Assembly (NCBI GenBank): GCA_047345645.1
Contig: JBLEFH010000004.1
Direction: 5' to 3' (one strand)
Source of the DNA: JBLEFH01 sp047345645
GTDB taxonomy: Bacteria > Pseudomonadota > Alphaproteobacteria > Rhodobacterales > Rhodobacteraceae
DNA: 64,000 nt
Shown: one piece after another, positions 8,095 through 16,660 of the stretch
Position numbering within the stretch: the first letter of the stretch is position 1
Layout: each line of letters opens with the position of its first letter
Program-made: the position numbers and the translations under genes
The notes under the pieces: model-generated
Seen by the model: only the letters and a program-made list of their open reading frames with translations
Databases searched by the model: none
Told to the model about the DNA's origin: nothing

Positions 8095-8895
8095 TCAAAG
8101 ACGGTCGGGGCGCGGCATACCCATCACATGGTAGCCGCCATCGACATAAAGGATATCGCCGGTGGTCGAGGACGCCATATCCGACAGAAGGTAAAGCCCG
8201 GCCTGACCCACCGCATCCAAGGACGCGTTGGCCTGCAAGGGCGCGTTCTCTTCGGCGTGTTTATAGGTTTTCCGCGCATCGCCGATGGCCGCGCCGGAGA
8301 TCGTCCGCATCGGGCCGGGGGAGAGCGCGTTGACGCGGATCCCATCCGGGCCGAGATCATGGGCGAGATAGCGCACCGAGGTTTCCAGCGCCGCCTTGGC
8401 CACACCCATCACATTGTAATTCGGCGTCACACGCTGCGCGCCGAGGAAGGTGAGGGTGATGATGCTCCCTCCGTCGGCCATCAGCGGCCGCGCGCGGCGC
8501 GCCACGTCGATCAGGCTGTAGCAGGAGATCGTCAGCGAGTTGCGGAAATTGGCGCGGGTCGTGTCCGAAAACCGGCCATTCAGTTCGCCCTTGTCGGAAT
8601 AGGCAATGGCGTGGACGAGGAAATCGAGCTTGCCCCAATCGTTCTCGATGGCTGTGAAAGCCTTGTCGAGCGAGTCCTCGTCGGTCACATCCACATCGTA
8701 AAGATGCTTCGCGCCGACACTGTCCGCGAGCGGTTGGAGGCGCTTGCCGAACGCTTCGCCCTGATAGGTGAAGGCCAGCTCCGCCCCCGCTGCAGCACAC
8801 GCTTTCGCAATGCCCCAGGCGAGGGATTTGTCATTCGCGACCCCCATGATGAGGCCGCGCTTGCCCTCCATCGAACACGGCATCGCGTCAGCCAT
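8095..8895 (-). CDS. fabI: Enoyl-[acyl-carrier-protein] reductase (NADH), FabI type
   Basis: Reduces trans-2-enoyl-ACP in the last step of each fatty acid elongation cycle. The 266-residue SDR has the FabI-type nucleotide-binding region GLIMGVANDKSLAWGIA and the Tyr-(X6)-Lys pair Tyr160/Lys167 in NYNVMGVAK. The position equivalent to E. coli Tyr146 is Phe150 (TLTFLGAQR), as in mycobacterial InhA Phe149 rather than the usual Tyr. The start overlaps the fabB stop by 8 bp, giving coupled translation in fabA-fabB-fabI. Confidence 0.95.
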   Translation of the reverse strand: MADAMPCSMEGKRGLIMGVANDKSLAWGIAKACAAAGAELAFTYQGEAFGKRLQPLADSVGAKHLYDVDVTDEDSLDKAFTAIENDWGKLDFLVHAIAYSDKGELNGRFSDTTRANFRNSLTISCYSLIDVARRARPLMADGGSIITLTFLGAQRVTPNYNVMGVAKAALETSVRYLAHDLGPDGIRVNALSPGPMRTISGAAIGDARKTYKHAEENAPLQANASLDAVGQAGLYLLSDMASSTTGDILYVDGGYHVMGMPRPDRL

Positions 8896-10114
8896 GATAT
8901 TTGCTCATGATCAGCGTCGCATTGGTGCCGCCGAAGCCGAAGCTGTTGGACAGAACCGTATCGAGACCCGCATTGTCCACCCGCTCGAGGGCGATTTCCT
9001 CAGGTTTGATCGCCGGGTCCAACTCGGTGATGTTGGCGGAAGCGGTGATGAAATCATGCTCCAGCATGAGAAGCGAATAGATCGCCTCCTGCACGCCCGC
9101 ACCGCCGAGGGAGTGCCCCGTCAGCGATTTGGTCGACGAGATCACCGGCTGCTTGCGGCCCTCAAAGGCACGGCGCACGGCTTCCACCTCGGTCACATCG
9201 CCCGCCGGGGTCGAGGTGCCATGGGCGTTGATGTAATCCACGTCCCGGTCGCCGATGGTGGACATCGCCACTTTCATCGACCGCTCGCCGCCCTCACCCG
9301 AGGGGGCCACCATGTCGTGACCATCCGAGGTTGCGCCATAGCCGGTAACTTCCGCGTAAATCTTGGCGCCGCGCGCCTTGGCGTGCTCCAGTTCCTCCAG
9401 CACGACGAGACCGCCGCCGCCCGCGATCACGAACCCGTCGCGGGTCGCATCGAAGGCGCGGGACGCCGTTTCGGGCGTGTCATTATATTTCGAGGACATG
9501 GCGCCCATGGCGTCGAAGAGGCAGGACAGAGTCCAGTCCACTTCCTCGCCGCCACCTGCGAAAATGATGTCCTGCTTGCCAAGCTGGATTTGCTCCACAC
9601 CGTTGCCGATGCAATGCGCCGAGGTCGAGCAGGCGGACGTGATCGAGTAGTTCACGCCCTTGATTTTAAACGGCGTTGCAAGGCAGGCCGAGTTGGTCGA
9701 GGACATGCAGCGCGTGACCATGAACGGCCCCATCCGCTTCGGGCTGCCTTTCTCGATCACGATCTGATGGGCGTTGAAGAAGTTCGAGGTGGACGGCCCG
9801 CCGGAGCCGACGATCAGGCCCGAACGCTCGTTCGACACATCGCTTTCCTCAAGCCCAGCATCGCGGATCGCCTCTTCCATGGCGAGGAAGTTATAGGCAG
9901 CCCCCGGCCCCATGAAGCGCATATTGCGCTTGTCGATATGGTCTTCCAGTACGATATCCGGCTTGCCGTGGATCTGGCTGCGGAAGCCATGCTCGGCATA
10001 TTCCTCGGCAAAGGTGATGCCCGACTTGCCAGCCTTCAGGCTGGCGAGAACCTCATCCTTGTTATTCCCGATCGACGAGACAATTCCGATCCCGGTGATG
10101 ACAACGCGGCGCAT
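8888..10114 (-). CDS. fabB: 3-oxoacyl-[acyl-carrier-protein] synthase I
   Basis: Elongating condensing enzyme needed for unsaturated fatty acid synthesis together with FabA. The 408-residue thiolase-fold protein has the catalytic triad Cys162 (TSACSTSAH), His298 (NAHGTSTPAGD) and His334 (KSLTGHSLGG), plus the terminal NSFGFGGTNA motif. Length agrees with E. coli FabB (406). It lies 11 bp after fabA and overlaps fabI, and the adjacency to fabA supports FabB over FabF. Confidence 0.96.
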   Translation of the reverse strand: MRRVVITGIGIVSSIGNNKDEVLASLKAGKSGITFAEEYAEHGFRSQIHGKPDIVLEDHIDKRNMRFMGPGAAYNFLAMEEAIRDAGLEESDVSNERSGLIVGSGGPSTSNFFNAHQIVIEKGSPKRMGPFMVTRCMSSTNSACLATPFKIKGVNYSITSACSTSAHCIGNGVEQIQLGKQDIIFAGGGEEVDWTLSCLFDAMGAMSSKYNDTPETASRAFDATRDGFVIAGGGGLVVLEELEHAKARGAKIYAEVTGYGATSDGHDMVAPSGEGGERSMKVAMSTIGDRDVDYINAHGTSTPAGDVTEVEAVRRAFEGRKQPVISSTKSLTGHSLGGAGVQEAIYSLLMLEHDFITASANITELDPAIKPEEIALERVDNAGLDTVLSNSFGFGGTNATLIMSKYHG

Positions 10115-10125
10115 AGTCGCCTCCC

Positions 10126-10632
10126 TTATGCGGTGAACAGGCCGACTTTCATGTCGGTCGTCTGGTAAACAGTTTCGCCATCGGCTTTCATCGTGCCGTT
10201 CGCGACACCCATTTTGAGTTTGCGGTCGATGACGCGGGTGAAATCAACCTCATAGGTCACGAGCTTGGTGTCCGGTGTGACCATGCCGGTGAATTTCACA
10301 TCGCCCACACCAAGCGCGCGGCCCTTGCCGGTCATCCCGCGCCAGCCGAGGTTGAAGCCCGTAAGCTGCCAGAGCGCGTCGAGACCGAGACAGCCCGGCA
10401 TCACCGGATCGCCGACGAAATGGCATTCGAAGAACCACAGATCCGGCTTGATATCGAACTCGGCGACCACATGGCCCTTGCCGCTGGAGCCGCCCTCGTC
10501 GGAGATTTCGGTGATCCGGTCGAACATGAGCATCGGCGGCATCGGAAGCTGCGGATTTCCGGGGCCAAACATCTCGCCTTTGGCACAACGAATGATGTCT
10601 TCATAGGAGAGACTGCTGGGGCGGTCGGTCAT
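10126..10632 (-). CDS. fabA: 3-hydroxydecanoyl-[acyl-carrier-protein] dehydratase/isomerase
   Basis: Dehydrates 3-hydroxydecanoyl-ACP and isomerises the product to cis-3-decenoyl-ACP, the branch point for unsaturated fatty acids. The 168-residue hot-dog-fold protein shows the active-site stretch ECHFVGDPVMPGC with His71 and the general acid Asp85 in LGLDALWQL. Length is close to E. coli FabA (172). It heads the leftward fab operon and is divergent from irr across 119 bp. Confidence 0.96.
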   Translation of the reverse strand: MTDRPSSLSYEDIIRCAKGEMFGPGNPQLPMPPMLMFDRITEISDEGGSSGKGHVVAEFDIKPDLWFFECHFVGDPVMPGCLGLDALWQLTGFNLGWRGMTGKGRALGVGDVKFTGMVTPDTKLVTYEVDFTRVIDRKLKMGVANGTMKADGETVYQTTDMKVGLFTA

Positions 10633-10751
10633 AACACGTCCTTCAATTAGTTTGACGAATAGCTAACACCGACAGCGCCGTAGGGGCAAGCATACAAGGC
10701 GCAAAGCGGATTGCCCTTTTCAATTCCAGACAAAAGCCCTAAATTATAGGC

Positions 10752-11177
10752 ATGGAAAAAGATCTTCATACACCGCGTGAGCGGGCGGAAAGCTGGCTGA
10801 AAGCGTCCGGGCTGCGTCCGACCAAGCAGCGACTTTTGCTTGCCGAGCTTCTCATCGGCGATGGTGAGAACCGCCATGTGACGGCGGAAATGCTGCATCG
10901 CGAGGCGCCGGATGTGGCGCTGGCCACTGTGTATAACACCTTGAATGCATTCTGCGATGCGGGTCTCGTGCGTGAAATTTCGGTCGAGGGGAGCCGCAGC
11001 TTCTTCGACACCCGCACCGATAGCCATTCGCATTTCCACTGGCATTACAGCGATGAGCATGGTGAGCAGATCGCCGACATTCCGGGCCAGCTCAGAATCG
11101 AGGATATGCCGGAGCCACCTGATGGCATGGAAATCGCCGATATCGACGTGATCGTTCGGCTGCGCCCCAAGGGCTAA
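10752..11177 (+). CDS. irr: Fur-family iron response regulator Irr
   Basis: Haem-responsive global regulator that in alphaproteobacteria controls haem synthesis and iron genes according to iron status. The 141-residue protein has the Fur winged helix (LRPTKQRLLLAELL to ATVYNTLNAF) and the histidine-rich SHSHFHW segment (91-97) typical of Irr. It lacks the CxxC zinc motifs of classical Fur, and the N-terminal haem regulatory Cys-Pro of Bradyrhizobium Irr is absent, as in many Rhodobacteraceae. It is divergent from fabA and ends at a strong terminator. No obvious binding site was recognised in the shared promoter region. Confidence 0.9.
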   Translation: MEKDLHTPRERAESWLKASGLRPTKQRLLLAELLIGDGENRHVTAEMLHREAPDVALATVYNTLNAFCDAGLVREISVEGSRSFFDTRTDSHSHFHWHYSDEHGEQIADIPGQLRIEDMPEPPDGMEIADIDVIVRLRPKG

Positions 11178-11193
11178 ACGTTTCGACCCGATA

Positions 11194-11223
11194 AAAAACC
11201 CGGCGCTTAGGCCGGGTTTTTCG
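11194..11223 (+). terminator. Intrinsic terminator of irr
   Basis: Stem AACCCGGC / GCCGGGTT with loop GCTTAG, followed by TTTTTCG. The A-run on the 5' side (AAAAAA) means it could also act leftward, but the only leftward gene nearby ends at 11240, before it, so it probably serves both convergent genes. Confidence 0.9.
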
Positions 11224-11239
11224 TTTTATGCGCCCAATT

Positions 11240-11566
11240 TTACGCGTTTTTCAGCGAAATGCGGCCTGCTTCGTAAGCCGCTCTACAGTCGGTCGCATCC
11301 GCACGAATGTCGGTTTCGACGAGCGGCGTGTCCGTCATGCCCGGCCCCATGAAGCGCGGATCATCACATTCGCCATCCTGAGCGAAATCGCTGGTGTCGC
11401 TACCCCAGTCAATCGCCGGGGTCGGCTGCGCGCCATTGCCCGGATCGGGTGCGGCTGGCGAAGGCGCGGCCGCGCCCGGCGTCATCGCGGTTTGCACACC
11501 GGGGCCGGTGGTTGCACAGCCCGCCACAGCGAGCATGAGTGGAAGAACGACATAGGTGAGTTTCAT
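11240..11566 (-). CDS. Small lipoprotein with DGECDDPRF-type motif
   Basis: A 108-residue secreted protein of unknown function. The N-terminus MKLTYVVLPLMLAVAGC is a lipoprotein signal with lipobox AVAGC (acylated Cys17), followed by an Ala/Pro-rich linker and a compact C-terminal unit with DGECDDPRF, GMTDTPL and DATDCRAAYEAG. The two cysteines may pair, and this acidic motif recurs in several secreted alphaproteobacterial proteins. ATG at 11566 has GGAGGG upstream; the longer in-frame start would destroy the signal peptide. It shares the irr terminator convergently. Confidence 0.78.
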   Translation of the reverse strand: MKLTYVVLPLMLAVAGCATTGPGVQTAMTPGAAAPSPAAPDPGNGAQPTPAIDWGSDTSDFAQDGECDDPRFMGPGMTDTPLVETDIRADATDCRAAYEAGRISLKNA

Positions 11567-11653
11567 AGGGGGTGCCCTCCTTAAAATCCTGCCGGATGAT
11601 GGCACGGTCCCCACAGCGTGAAAAGAAATTATTTTAACATATGTTTAGGATGG

Positions 11654-13090
11654 TCAGTATCTTGCCTGCTGCGCGCGGATCTCCCGAATGCGCAGCGTCG
11701 CATCCACAATTTCGCCGACCGTGTGCATCCCAGCGGCCTTGGCGAGTGGGATCATTTTCACGAAAACCTCGGCCGTCGCGCGGGCGTCGCCCATGGCGGT
11801 GTGGCGCAGATCTTTGGGGATTGTCACGCCAAATCGCGCGGCGAGCCGGTCAAGCGTGTGGTCGGTCTCGCCGGGGAACAGCACCGCCGAGAGGAGGACG
11901 GTGCAAATCGCGGGCCAGGAGAAAAGGTGAGCACCCTCAGAGCTTTGCCGCAGGAACGCCATGTCGAAGGGGGCGTTGTGGGCCACTAGGAGCCCGCCCT
12001 CGGTGAAGTCGGCAAAGCGTGCGATCATCTGGTCCTGACCCGGCGCGACGGCGACCATGTCATCGGTGATGCCATGCACATCAGTCGCCCGCTGCGGGAT
12101 GCGCCGCCCCGGATTAACCAGCATCTCGAAACTGTCGCCCTCGTCGATCCGCCCGCCCCGCACGCCGAGCGCCGCGATCTGCACGATCTTGTCCCCGTTG
12201 CTCGGCTCCAGCCCCGTCGTTTCCGTGTCGAAGACAACAAATCGTGAGGTCGCGATCTCAAGGAACTCCGGCGGGCGGGAGAAGTCGCGCGGCGTGAGAT
12301 CGTAGAACTCCGGGCGATGGTCGCGCGGCGCGAGCGGGCGCTCGGCGGTCTTCTCGACGGCGCGGAAGGAGATGAAATAGCGCAGATGCGCCACCGCTTC
12401 GGCGAAATCGACGATCCCGACCCGCGCGTGAAACTGCGCCCCGTCGGTGTGCCGCGTCACGGTGATGTCGAGCGGCGGCAACTCGTGGGACGGATCGTCG
12501 GCCAGCACCTGCCGCTCCACTTCCTTACGGATCGGCGCGACGTCGAGCCAGCGTTCCAGCTTCCTGTCCAGCTTGGCATCCTCGAACATCCCTTGCGCGG
12601 CACGGTTCATCATCAGCAGCCGATCCTCGGCATCACACATGATTACCGCATCGCCGAGATCGCGAATGACCGCGGCGAGGTGGGCGTTTTCCGCTCTGAG
12701 ATCAGCACTGCGGGCCTCATGCTCTTCCTCAAACTCATGCCGCGCGACCTGTAGCGCGCGCGCCATCTCGGCCGTGGCCGGGCCGATGCGCCCGAGTGCC
12801 GGGATCTCGGCGGCGAAGTCGTGGCCGGGGTCGTGATGGGTGTGCAGCTTGATTTCATTCACAAAAGCATCGGCGGGGCGGACGATCAGCGCCTGCACCC
12901 GCAGCGCGAGCCAGACCGCCGCGCCGATGATCCCGAGCCCCGCGATGAAACCGGGGATGATGAAAGGCTGCCAGCTTCCCGCCTCCCGCGCGCCGAGCCA
13001 GAGACCGAGCGCGAGCGCGCCGAGGCCAATCCCGACGAGACCCGCCGCGAGGCGCAGGATGAGGCGGGAGGGAGGAATCGGCGCGGCCAT
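11654..13090 (-). CDS. Membrane-anchored PAS/DnaQ-type 3'-5' exonuclease
   Basis: The 478-residue protein has two N-terminal membrane segments (about 10-33 and 43-65), a short coiled coil (about 117-142), a PAS-like region (about 143-245) and a C-terminal DEDDh exonuclease with FDTETTGLEP (Asp288, Glu290), NAPFD (Asp376) and RHTAMGDA (His430, Asp435). All four metal ligands and the histidine are present, so it is probably an active nuclease related to the epsilon proofreading family, but the membrane and sensory parts argue against a replication role. It starts 3 bp after the DUF294 protein stop, so the two are very likely cotranscribed. Its sensed signal and nucleic-acid substrate are unknown. 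Confidence 0.85.
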   Translation of the reverse strand: MAAPIPPSRLILRLAAGLVGIGLGALALGLWLGAREAGSWQPFIIPGFIAGLGIIGAAVWLALRVQALIVRPADAFVNEIKLHTHHDPGHDFAAEIPALGRIGPATAEMARALQVARHEFEEEHEARSADLRAENAHLAAVIRDLGDAVIMCDAEDRLLMMNRAAQGMFEDAKLDRKLERWLDVAPIRKEVERQVLADDPSHELPPLDITVTRHTDGAQFHARVGIVDFAEAVAHLRYFISFRAVEKTAERPLAPRDHRPEFYDLTPRDFSRPPEFLEIATSRFVVFDTETTGLEPSNGDKIVQIAALGVRGGRIDEGDSFEMLVNPGRRIPQRATDVHGITDDMVAVAPGQDQMIARFADFTEGGLLVAHNAPFDMAFLRQSSEGAHLFSWPAICTVLLSAVLFPGETDHTLDRLAARFGVTIPKDLRHTAMGDARATAEVFVKMIPLAKAAGMHTVGEIVDATLRIREIRAQQARY

Positions 13091-13093
13091 GGG

Positions 13094-14884
13094 TCAGCCC
13101 AGCGTGGCTTTGCCGGAACCGAGCGCCGACTGCATGGTTTTCACGACCGAGAAAGCATCGCGCAAATGCCCCTGCTCGAAATCCGACAGGCTGGCCGGGC
13201 TCATGAAATTGTCCGGCCTCTCGCCCGCGCGGAGTTGCTTGGCCTGATGCTCCAGCCGAAGTTGCGAGATATAGTCGTAAGCGTCGATCAGATCCCGCCC
13301 GCCCTTTTGCGAGACAATCCCCGCCTCTTGCGCCGCCTTGAGCCGCGCACGGGTGTTGACCGCTGTGATCCGCCCCTGAATGGTGTAGATTCGCGCAAGG
13401 TCGATGATCGGCACGACGCCGGAGAGCTTCATGTCGAGATGGTTCTTATGCTCGCCCGACCGGATCACGGCGATATTGCGGAAAAGGCCGAGCGGCGGCT
13501 GATGTTTCAACGCGTTGGAGGCGAGATGCGCGACGAAAATGCTGTTCTTGGCGGCGCGGCGGAGGACCATCTCCTGCAAGCCGTCAAAGAGCGCTGCGTC
13601 GCCCTGAATGGGGCGCAGGTCGAACATGACGGAGGCGAGCATCTGCGCCTCGCTGTCCGGCTTGTCGATCCAGCCGCGGAAATAGCGCTCCCAGACATTG
13701 ATCGGCTGACGCCAGCGCGGGTTGGTCGCCATCATGTCGCCGGGGCAGTAGAAAAACCCGACCGTGTCCAGCCCGTCCGACACGAATGTCGCGAGGTTCA
13801 CGAACCACGGATCATCCGGGTCCGCGCCCTTGCTGAGGATCATGCAATTGTCCTGATCGCTCACCCCGGTCTGCTCCTGCCGCCCTTGCGAGCCGCAGGC
13901 CAGCCACAGCCATTCCGCCGGGGCCGGGCCATGATCTGCTTCGAAAATCGCGATCAGGCGGCGGGTGATCGCATCGGTGATGTCGGTGACGCGGCGGGTG
14001 ATGCTGTGCGGCGGCGCGCCGGTGCTGACAAGTTGCGCGAGCATGGCGGGGACGCGGGCCATCACCGCTTTCATATCCTCGGCGCTGGCCGCGTTGGCGA
14101 TTTCGCCGATCATCTGGCTGGCCGTCGCCGCCTGACGGCGCACGAGGTCGGACTGCGCCAGCACCCCAACGGCGCGGCCCTGCGCGACCACGGGCAGATG
14201 GGTGAGTTTGGCGGCGCTGAGTTTCAGGAGCGCATCGAGACCCATATCGTCCGGCCCGATCTGCGGCCCGTCCGCCCGCATGGCCTCCTTCGCGAGCATC
14301 GTGCCGTCGCGGCCTTCGGCCAGCACGCGGTGCGTCAGGTCTTTATGGGTGACGATCCCCTGCATCGCGCCGTCTTCGGCCACGATGACGGAGGAAATAT
14401 TCTTCTCCCGCATCAATTGCGCCACTTCGGTTACGCTGGTTTCGGGTGCACAGGTCACCGGATCTGCGGTCATCAGGCTGCGCACCGGCAGAGCCGTCAG
14501 ACCAATGGTCGCGCTGTCCTCGGAAGTTTCCGAGCGGCGGAAATAGGGCCGCAGGCCCGGATGCGCGCCGAGCAGACCCTCAAGGTCCAGCCGGGAAAGC
14601 AGCGACAGAGTCGCACCCTCCGGGGCCACCACGCGAGCCGACGCCTGACCCGATTTCAACAATTCCCGGTCCGCATAGGTCTGGCCCTGATCGGCGACGG
14701 CGACGGTCGAGCCATCGTCGGCCAGCACATCAAGATGCCCGTCCCGCACGATCCACATGCCGGGGAGCCGCGCATTGGCGTCAACGAGCACCTCGCCGGG
14801 CGCGAGGGTCACGGTTTCGAATGTCTCAGTAAGCGCCGCCTGCGCGTCCTCGGGCAAACGGTCGAATGGCGCGACCATCTCCAT
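13094..14884 (-). CDS. cNMP-binding/CBS/DUF294 nucleotidyltransferase-like signalling protein
   Basis: The 596-residue protein has an N-terminal cyclic-nucleotide-binding-like domain (about 10-115), a CBS pair (about 135-250), a DUF294 putative nucleotidyltransferase domain with GSQGRQEQ (331-338) and SDQDN (342-346), and a C-terminal DUF294_C helical domain. The GSxGRxE...SDxD signature resembles GlnD-type nucleotidyltransferases, suggesting transfer of a nucleotide to an unidentified partner under control of adenine nucleotides. It is immediately upstream of the PAS/exonuclease gene. The biochemical activity is an inference from the fold; family membership is firm. Confidence 0.87.
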   Translation of the reverse strand: MEMVAPFDRLPEDAQAALTETFETVTLAPGEVLVDANARLPGMWIVRDGHLDVLADDGSTVAVADQGQTYADRELLKSGQASARVVAPEGATLSLLSRLDLEGLLGAHPGLRPYFRRSETSEDSATIGLTALPVRSLMTADPVTCAPETSVTEVAQLMREKNISSVIVAEDGAMQGIVTHKDLTHRVLAEGRDGTMLAKEAMRADGPQIGPDDMGLDALLKLSAAKLTHLPVVAQGRAVGVLAQSDLVRRQAATASQMIGEIANAASAEDMKAVMARVPAMLAQLVSTGAPPHSITRRVTDITDAITRRLIAIFEADHGPAPAEWLWLACGSQGRQEQTGVSDQDNCMILSKGADPDDPWFVNLATFVSDGLDTVGFFYCPGDMMATNPRWRQPINVWERYFRGWIDKPDSEAQMLASVMFDLRPIQGDAALFDGLQEMVLRRAAKNSIFVAHLASNALKHQPPLGLFRNIAVIRSGEHKNHLDMKLSGVVPIIDLARIYTIQGRITAVNTRARLKAAQEAGIVSQKGGRDLIDAYDYISQLRLEHQAKQLRAGERPDNFMSPASLSDFEQGHLRDAFSVVKTMQSALGSGKATLG

Positions 14885-14958
14885 CGCGTCCTCCCCCTTC
14901 GTTTTGTTAACTATGCGAAGGGAACAGGGCGGCGGGCAAGGATAATCACAAGCTTCGT

Positions 14959-15531
14959 TTAGTCGAACTCAGTCTCGCCGGGCTTCACGCCCCAGACATC
15001 GCTGCGCGCGACCCAGCCTTCGATCTCGCCGACGGAGATTTCGCAAAACGCTTCCTGACAGCGCTTCAGATCCACCACGACGCCCTTTTCGGCCAGCGCG
15101 GTGACTTCGGCGTAATCGTCGGGCTTGGTGCGGATCGGCGCGCGATGCGTGGTGATCTCGCCATTGCGGACGCCGGAAATCAGCGCGTAATGAATCCAGC
15201 CGCCAAAGCCCTCATGATCGCGGACCCGGCGCCAGTTGCCATATTCGCCGATCACCTCAAGGGGCGCGCCGCGGCGGGTGAACACCCAGTCGATCTTGTG
15301 GTCGAGCCCCGGCCCGCGCCGGACATTCGCCTGCCCCTTGAGCGAGACGAACCGCGGCAGCGGGTAGCCCGTGACGGAGCCGACCGCCTCATTCTGCTGA
15401 CGCGGGCGCGGCTGGATCACCGGCGCTTCGCTCAGCACTTCGGCCGCGTCCTGTGCGCGGGCAATGGGCGCGGCCGCCCATCCGGTTCCGAGAATCAGCG
15501 CCGCCAACGCGCTCGAAATAATGTTTCGCAT
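14959..15531 (-). CDS. Secreted SH3-domain protein
   Basis: A 190-residue exported protein with a signal peptide (cleavage near ARAQD), and two bacterial SH3-like segments: VSLKGQANVRRGPGLDHKI and a second around RAPIRTKPDD to WVARSDVWGV. Such domains usually bind peptidoglycan or peptide ligands in the periplasm. ATG at 15531 is preferred because it follows AGGGGGCGGA and begins the signal peptide directly; the ATG at 15564 lacks a ribosome site. Function unknown. Confidence 0.8.
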   Translation of the reverse strand: MRNIISSALAALILGTGWAAAPIARAQDAAEVLSEAPVIQPRPRQQNEAVGSVTGYPLPRFVSLKGQANVRRGPGLDHKIDWVFTRRGAPLEVIGEYGNWRRVRDHEGFGGWIHYALISGVRNGEITTHRAPIRTKPDDYAEVTALAEKGVVVDLKRCQEAFCEISVGEIEGWVARSDVWGVKPGETEFD

Positions 15532-15622
15532 TCCGCCCCCTAAACGCTGCTCAAGGCTTTTCATTAACGCGACAAGTTTCTAGGGTGATAGCGTCCGCCT
15601 GTCACAAGAGCAAGGAGCAGCC

Positions 15623-16612
15623 ATGCCCACAAAGACCCGTCCTCGCGTGATCGTCACCCGGCGCTTGCCGGAGCCGGTCGAAACCCGAATGCGCGAGCTT
15701 TTCGATGTGGAGCTGAACGAGACCGACTCGCCGATGAGCCGCGAAGCGCTGGCCGATGCGCTGAAACGCGCCGATGTGCTGGTGCCGACGCTGACCGACA
15801 AGATCGACCAGGCGCTGCTCGCGCAGGCTGGCGATCAGTTGCGGCTGATTGCGAATTACGGGGCCGGGATCGACCATATCGACGTGCGCACCGCGCTTCA
15901 GCGGGGGATCATGGTCTCCAATACGCCGGGCGTTCTGACCGAGGACACTGCCGACATGACGATGGCGCTGATCCTGAGCGTCCCGCGCCGCCTCAAGGAA
16001 GGCGCGCAGCAGATGATTGGCGGGCAATGGGAAGGCTGGTCGCCGACCGCGATGATGGGCCACCGGATCAACGGCAAACGCCTCGGCATCCTCGGCATGG
16101 GCCGGATCGGGCAAGCGGTTGCGCGGCGGGCCAAGGCGTTCGGCCTCGGGATTCACTATCACAACCGCACACGGCTTCATCCCAAGCTGGAGGAGGAGTT
16201 GGAGGCGACCTATTGGGAGAGTCTCGATCAGATGCTGGCGCGGGTCGATATCCTGTCGATCAACGCGCCGCATACGCCCTCGACCTTCCATCTGCTGAAT
16301 GCGCGCCGTCTCAAGCTGATGAAGCCGAGCGCCTACATCGTGAATACCTCGCGCGGCGAAGTGGTGGACGAGAACGCGCTGACCCGGATGCTCCGCGCGG
16401 GCGAATTGGCGGGGGCGGGTCTCGATGTTTACGAGAATGCCGGGACCATCAATCCGCGCCTGCGGGAGCTGAGCAATGTGTTGCTGTTGCCGCATATGTC
16501 CTCGGCCACTGTCGAGAGCCGGATCGAGATGGGCGAGAAGGTGATTTTGAACATCAAGACCTTCGCAGATGGTCACCGCCCACCGGATCAGGTGGTTCCG
16601 GCGATGCTGTGA
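15623..16612 (+). CDS. D-2-hydroxyacid dehydrogenase (glyoxylate/hydroxypyruvate reductase-like)
   Basis: A 329-residue NAD(P)-dependent D-2-hydroxyacid dehydrogenase. It contains NYGAGIDHID, the dinucleotide motif GMGRIGQAVARRAKAFG, NTSRGEVVDENAL with the substrate Arg, an Asp/Glu of the relay in GLDVYEN, and LLLPHMSSATVESR with the catalytic His. The SSAT pattern after His is frequent in glyoxylate/hydroxypyruvate reductases (GRHPR-like), so reduction of glyoxylate or hydroxypyruvate is plausible. AAGGAG precedes the ATG. It is divergent from the SH3 protein. Confidence 0.88.
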   Translation: MPTKTRPRVIVTRRLPEPVETRMRELFDVELNETDSPMSREALADALKRADVLVPTLTDKIDQALLAQAGDQLRLIANYGAGIDHIDVRTALQRGIMVSNTPGVLTEDTADMTMALILSVPRRLKEGAQQMIGGQWEGWSPTAMMGHRINGKRLGILGMGRIGQAVARRAKAFGLGIHYHNRTRLHPKLEEELEATYWESLDQMLARVDILSINAPHTPSTFHLLNARRLKLMKPSAYIVNTSRGEVVDENALTRMLRAGELAGAGLDVYENAGTINPRLRELSNVLLLPHMSSATVESRIEMGEKVILNIKTFADGHRPPDQVVPAML

Positions 16613-16638
16613 TCCCTTCGGGTTTTTAGACTAATGTG

Positions 16639-16660
16639 TGTGGGCCGCCTTTCGGGCGGC
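16639..16660. terminator. GC-rich hairpin between convergent genes
   Basis: GCCGCC TTTC GGGCGGC forms a stem-loop in the 48-bp gap between the dehydrogenase and the FAD oxidoreductase. A short GGG-TTTTT stretch lies just before it (16620-16627), but there is no T-run on the 3' side, so termination activity is uncertain. Confidence 0.35.

Noticed and set aside
10633..10751. Irr-binding (ICE-like) palindrome in the fabA-irr gap
   Set aside because: Only weak A+T-rich resemblance (AATTAGTTTG); no clear dyad of the expected form.
12821..14962. Plus-strand 713-codon open frame
   Set aside because: Antisense to the DUF294 protein, which has unmistakable CBS and GSQGRQEQ motifs on the minus strand.
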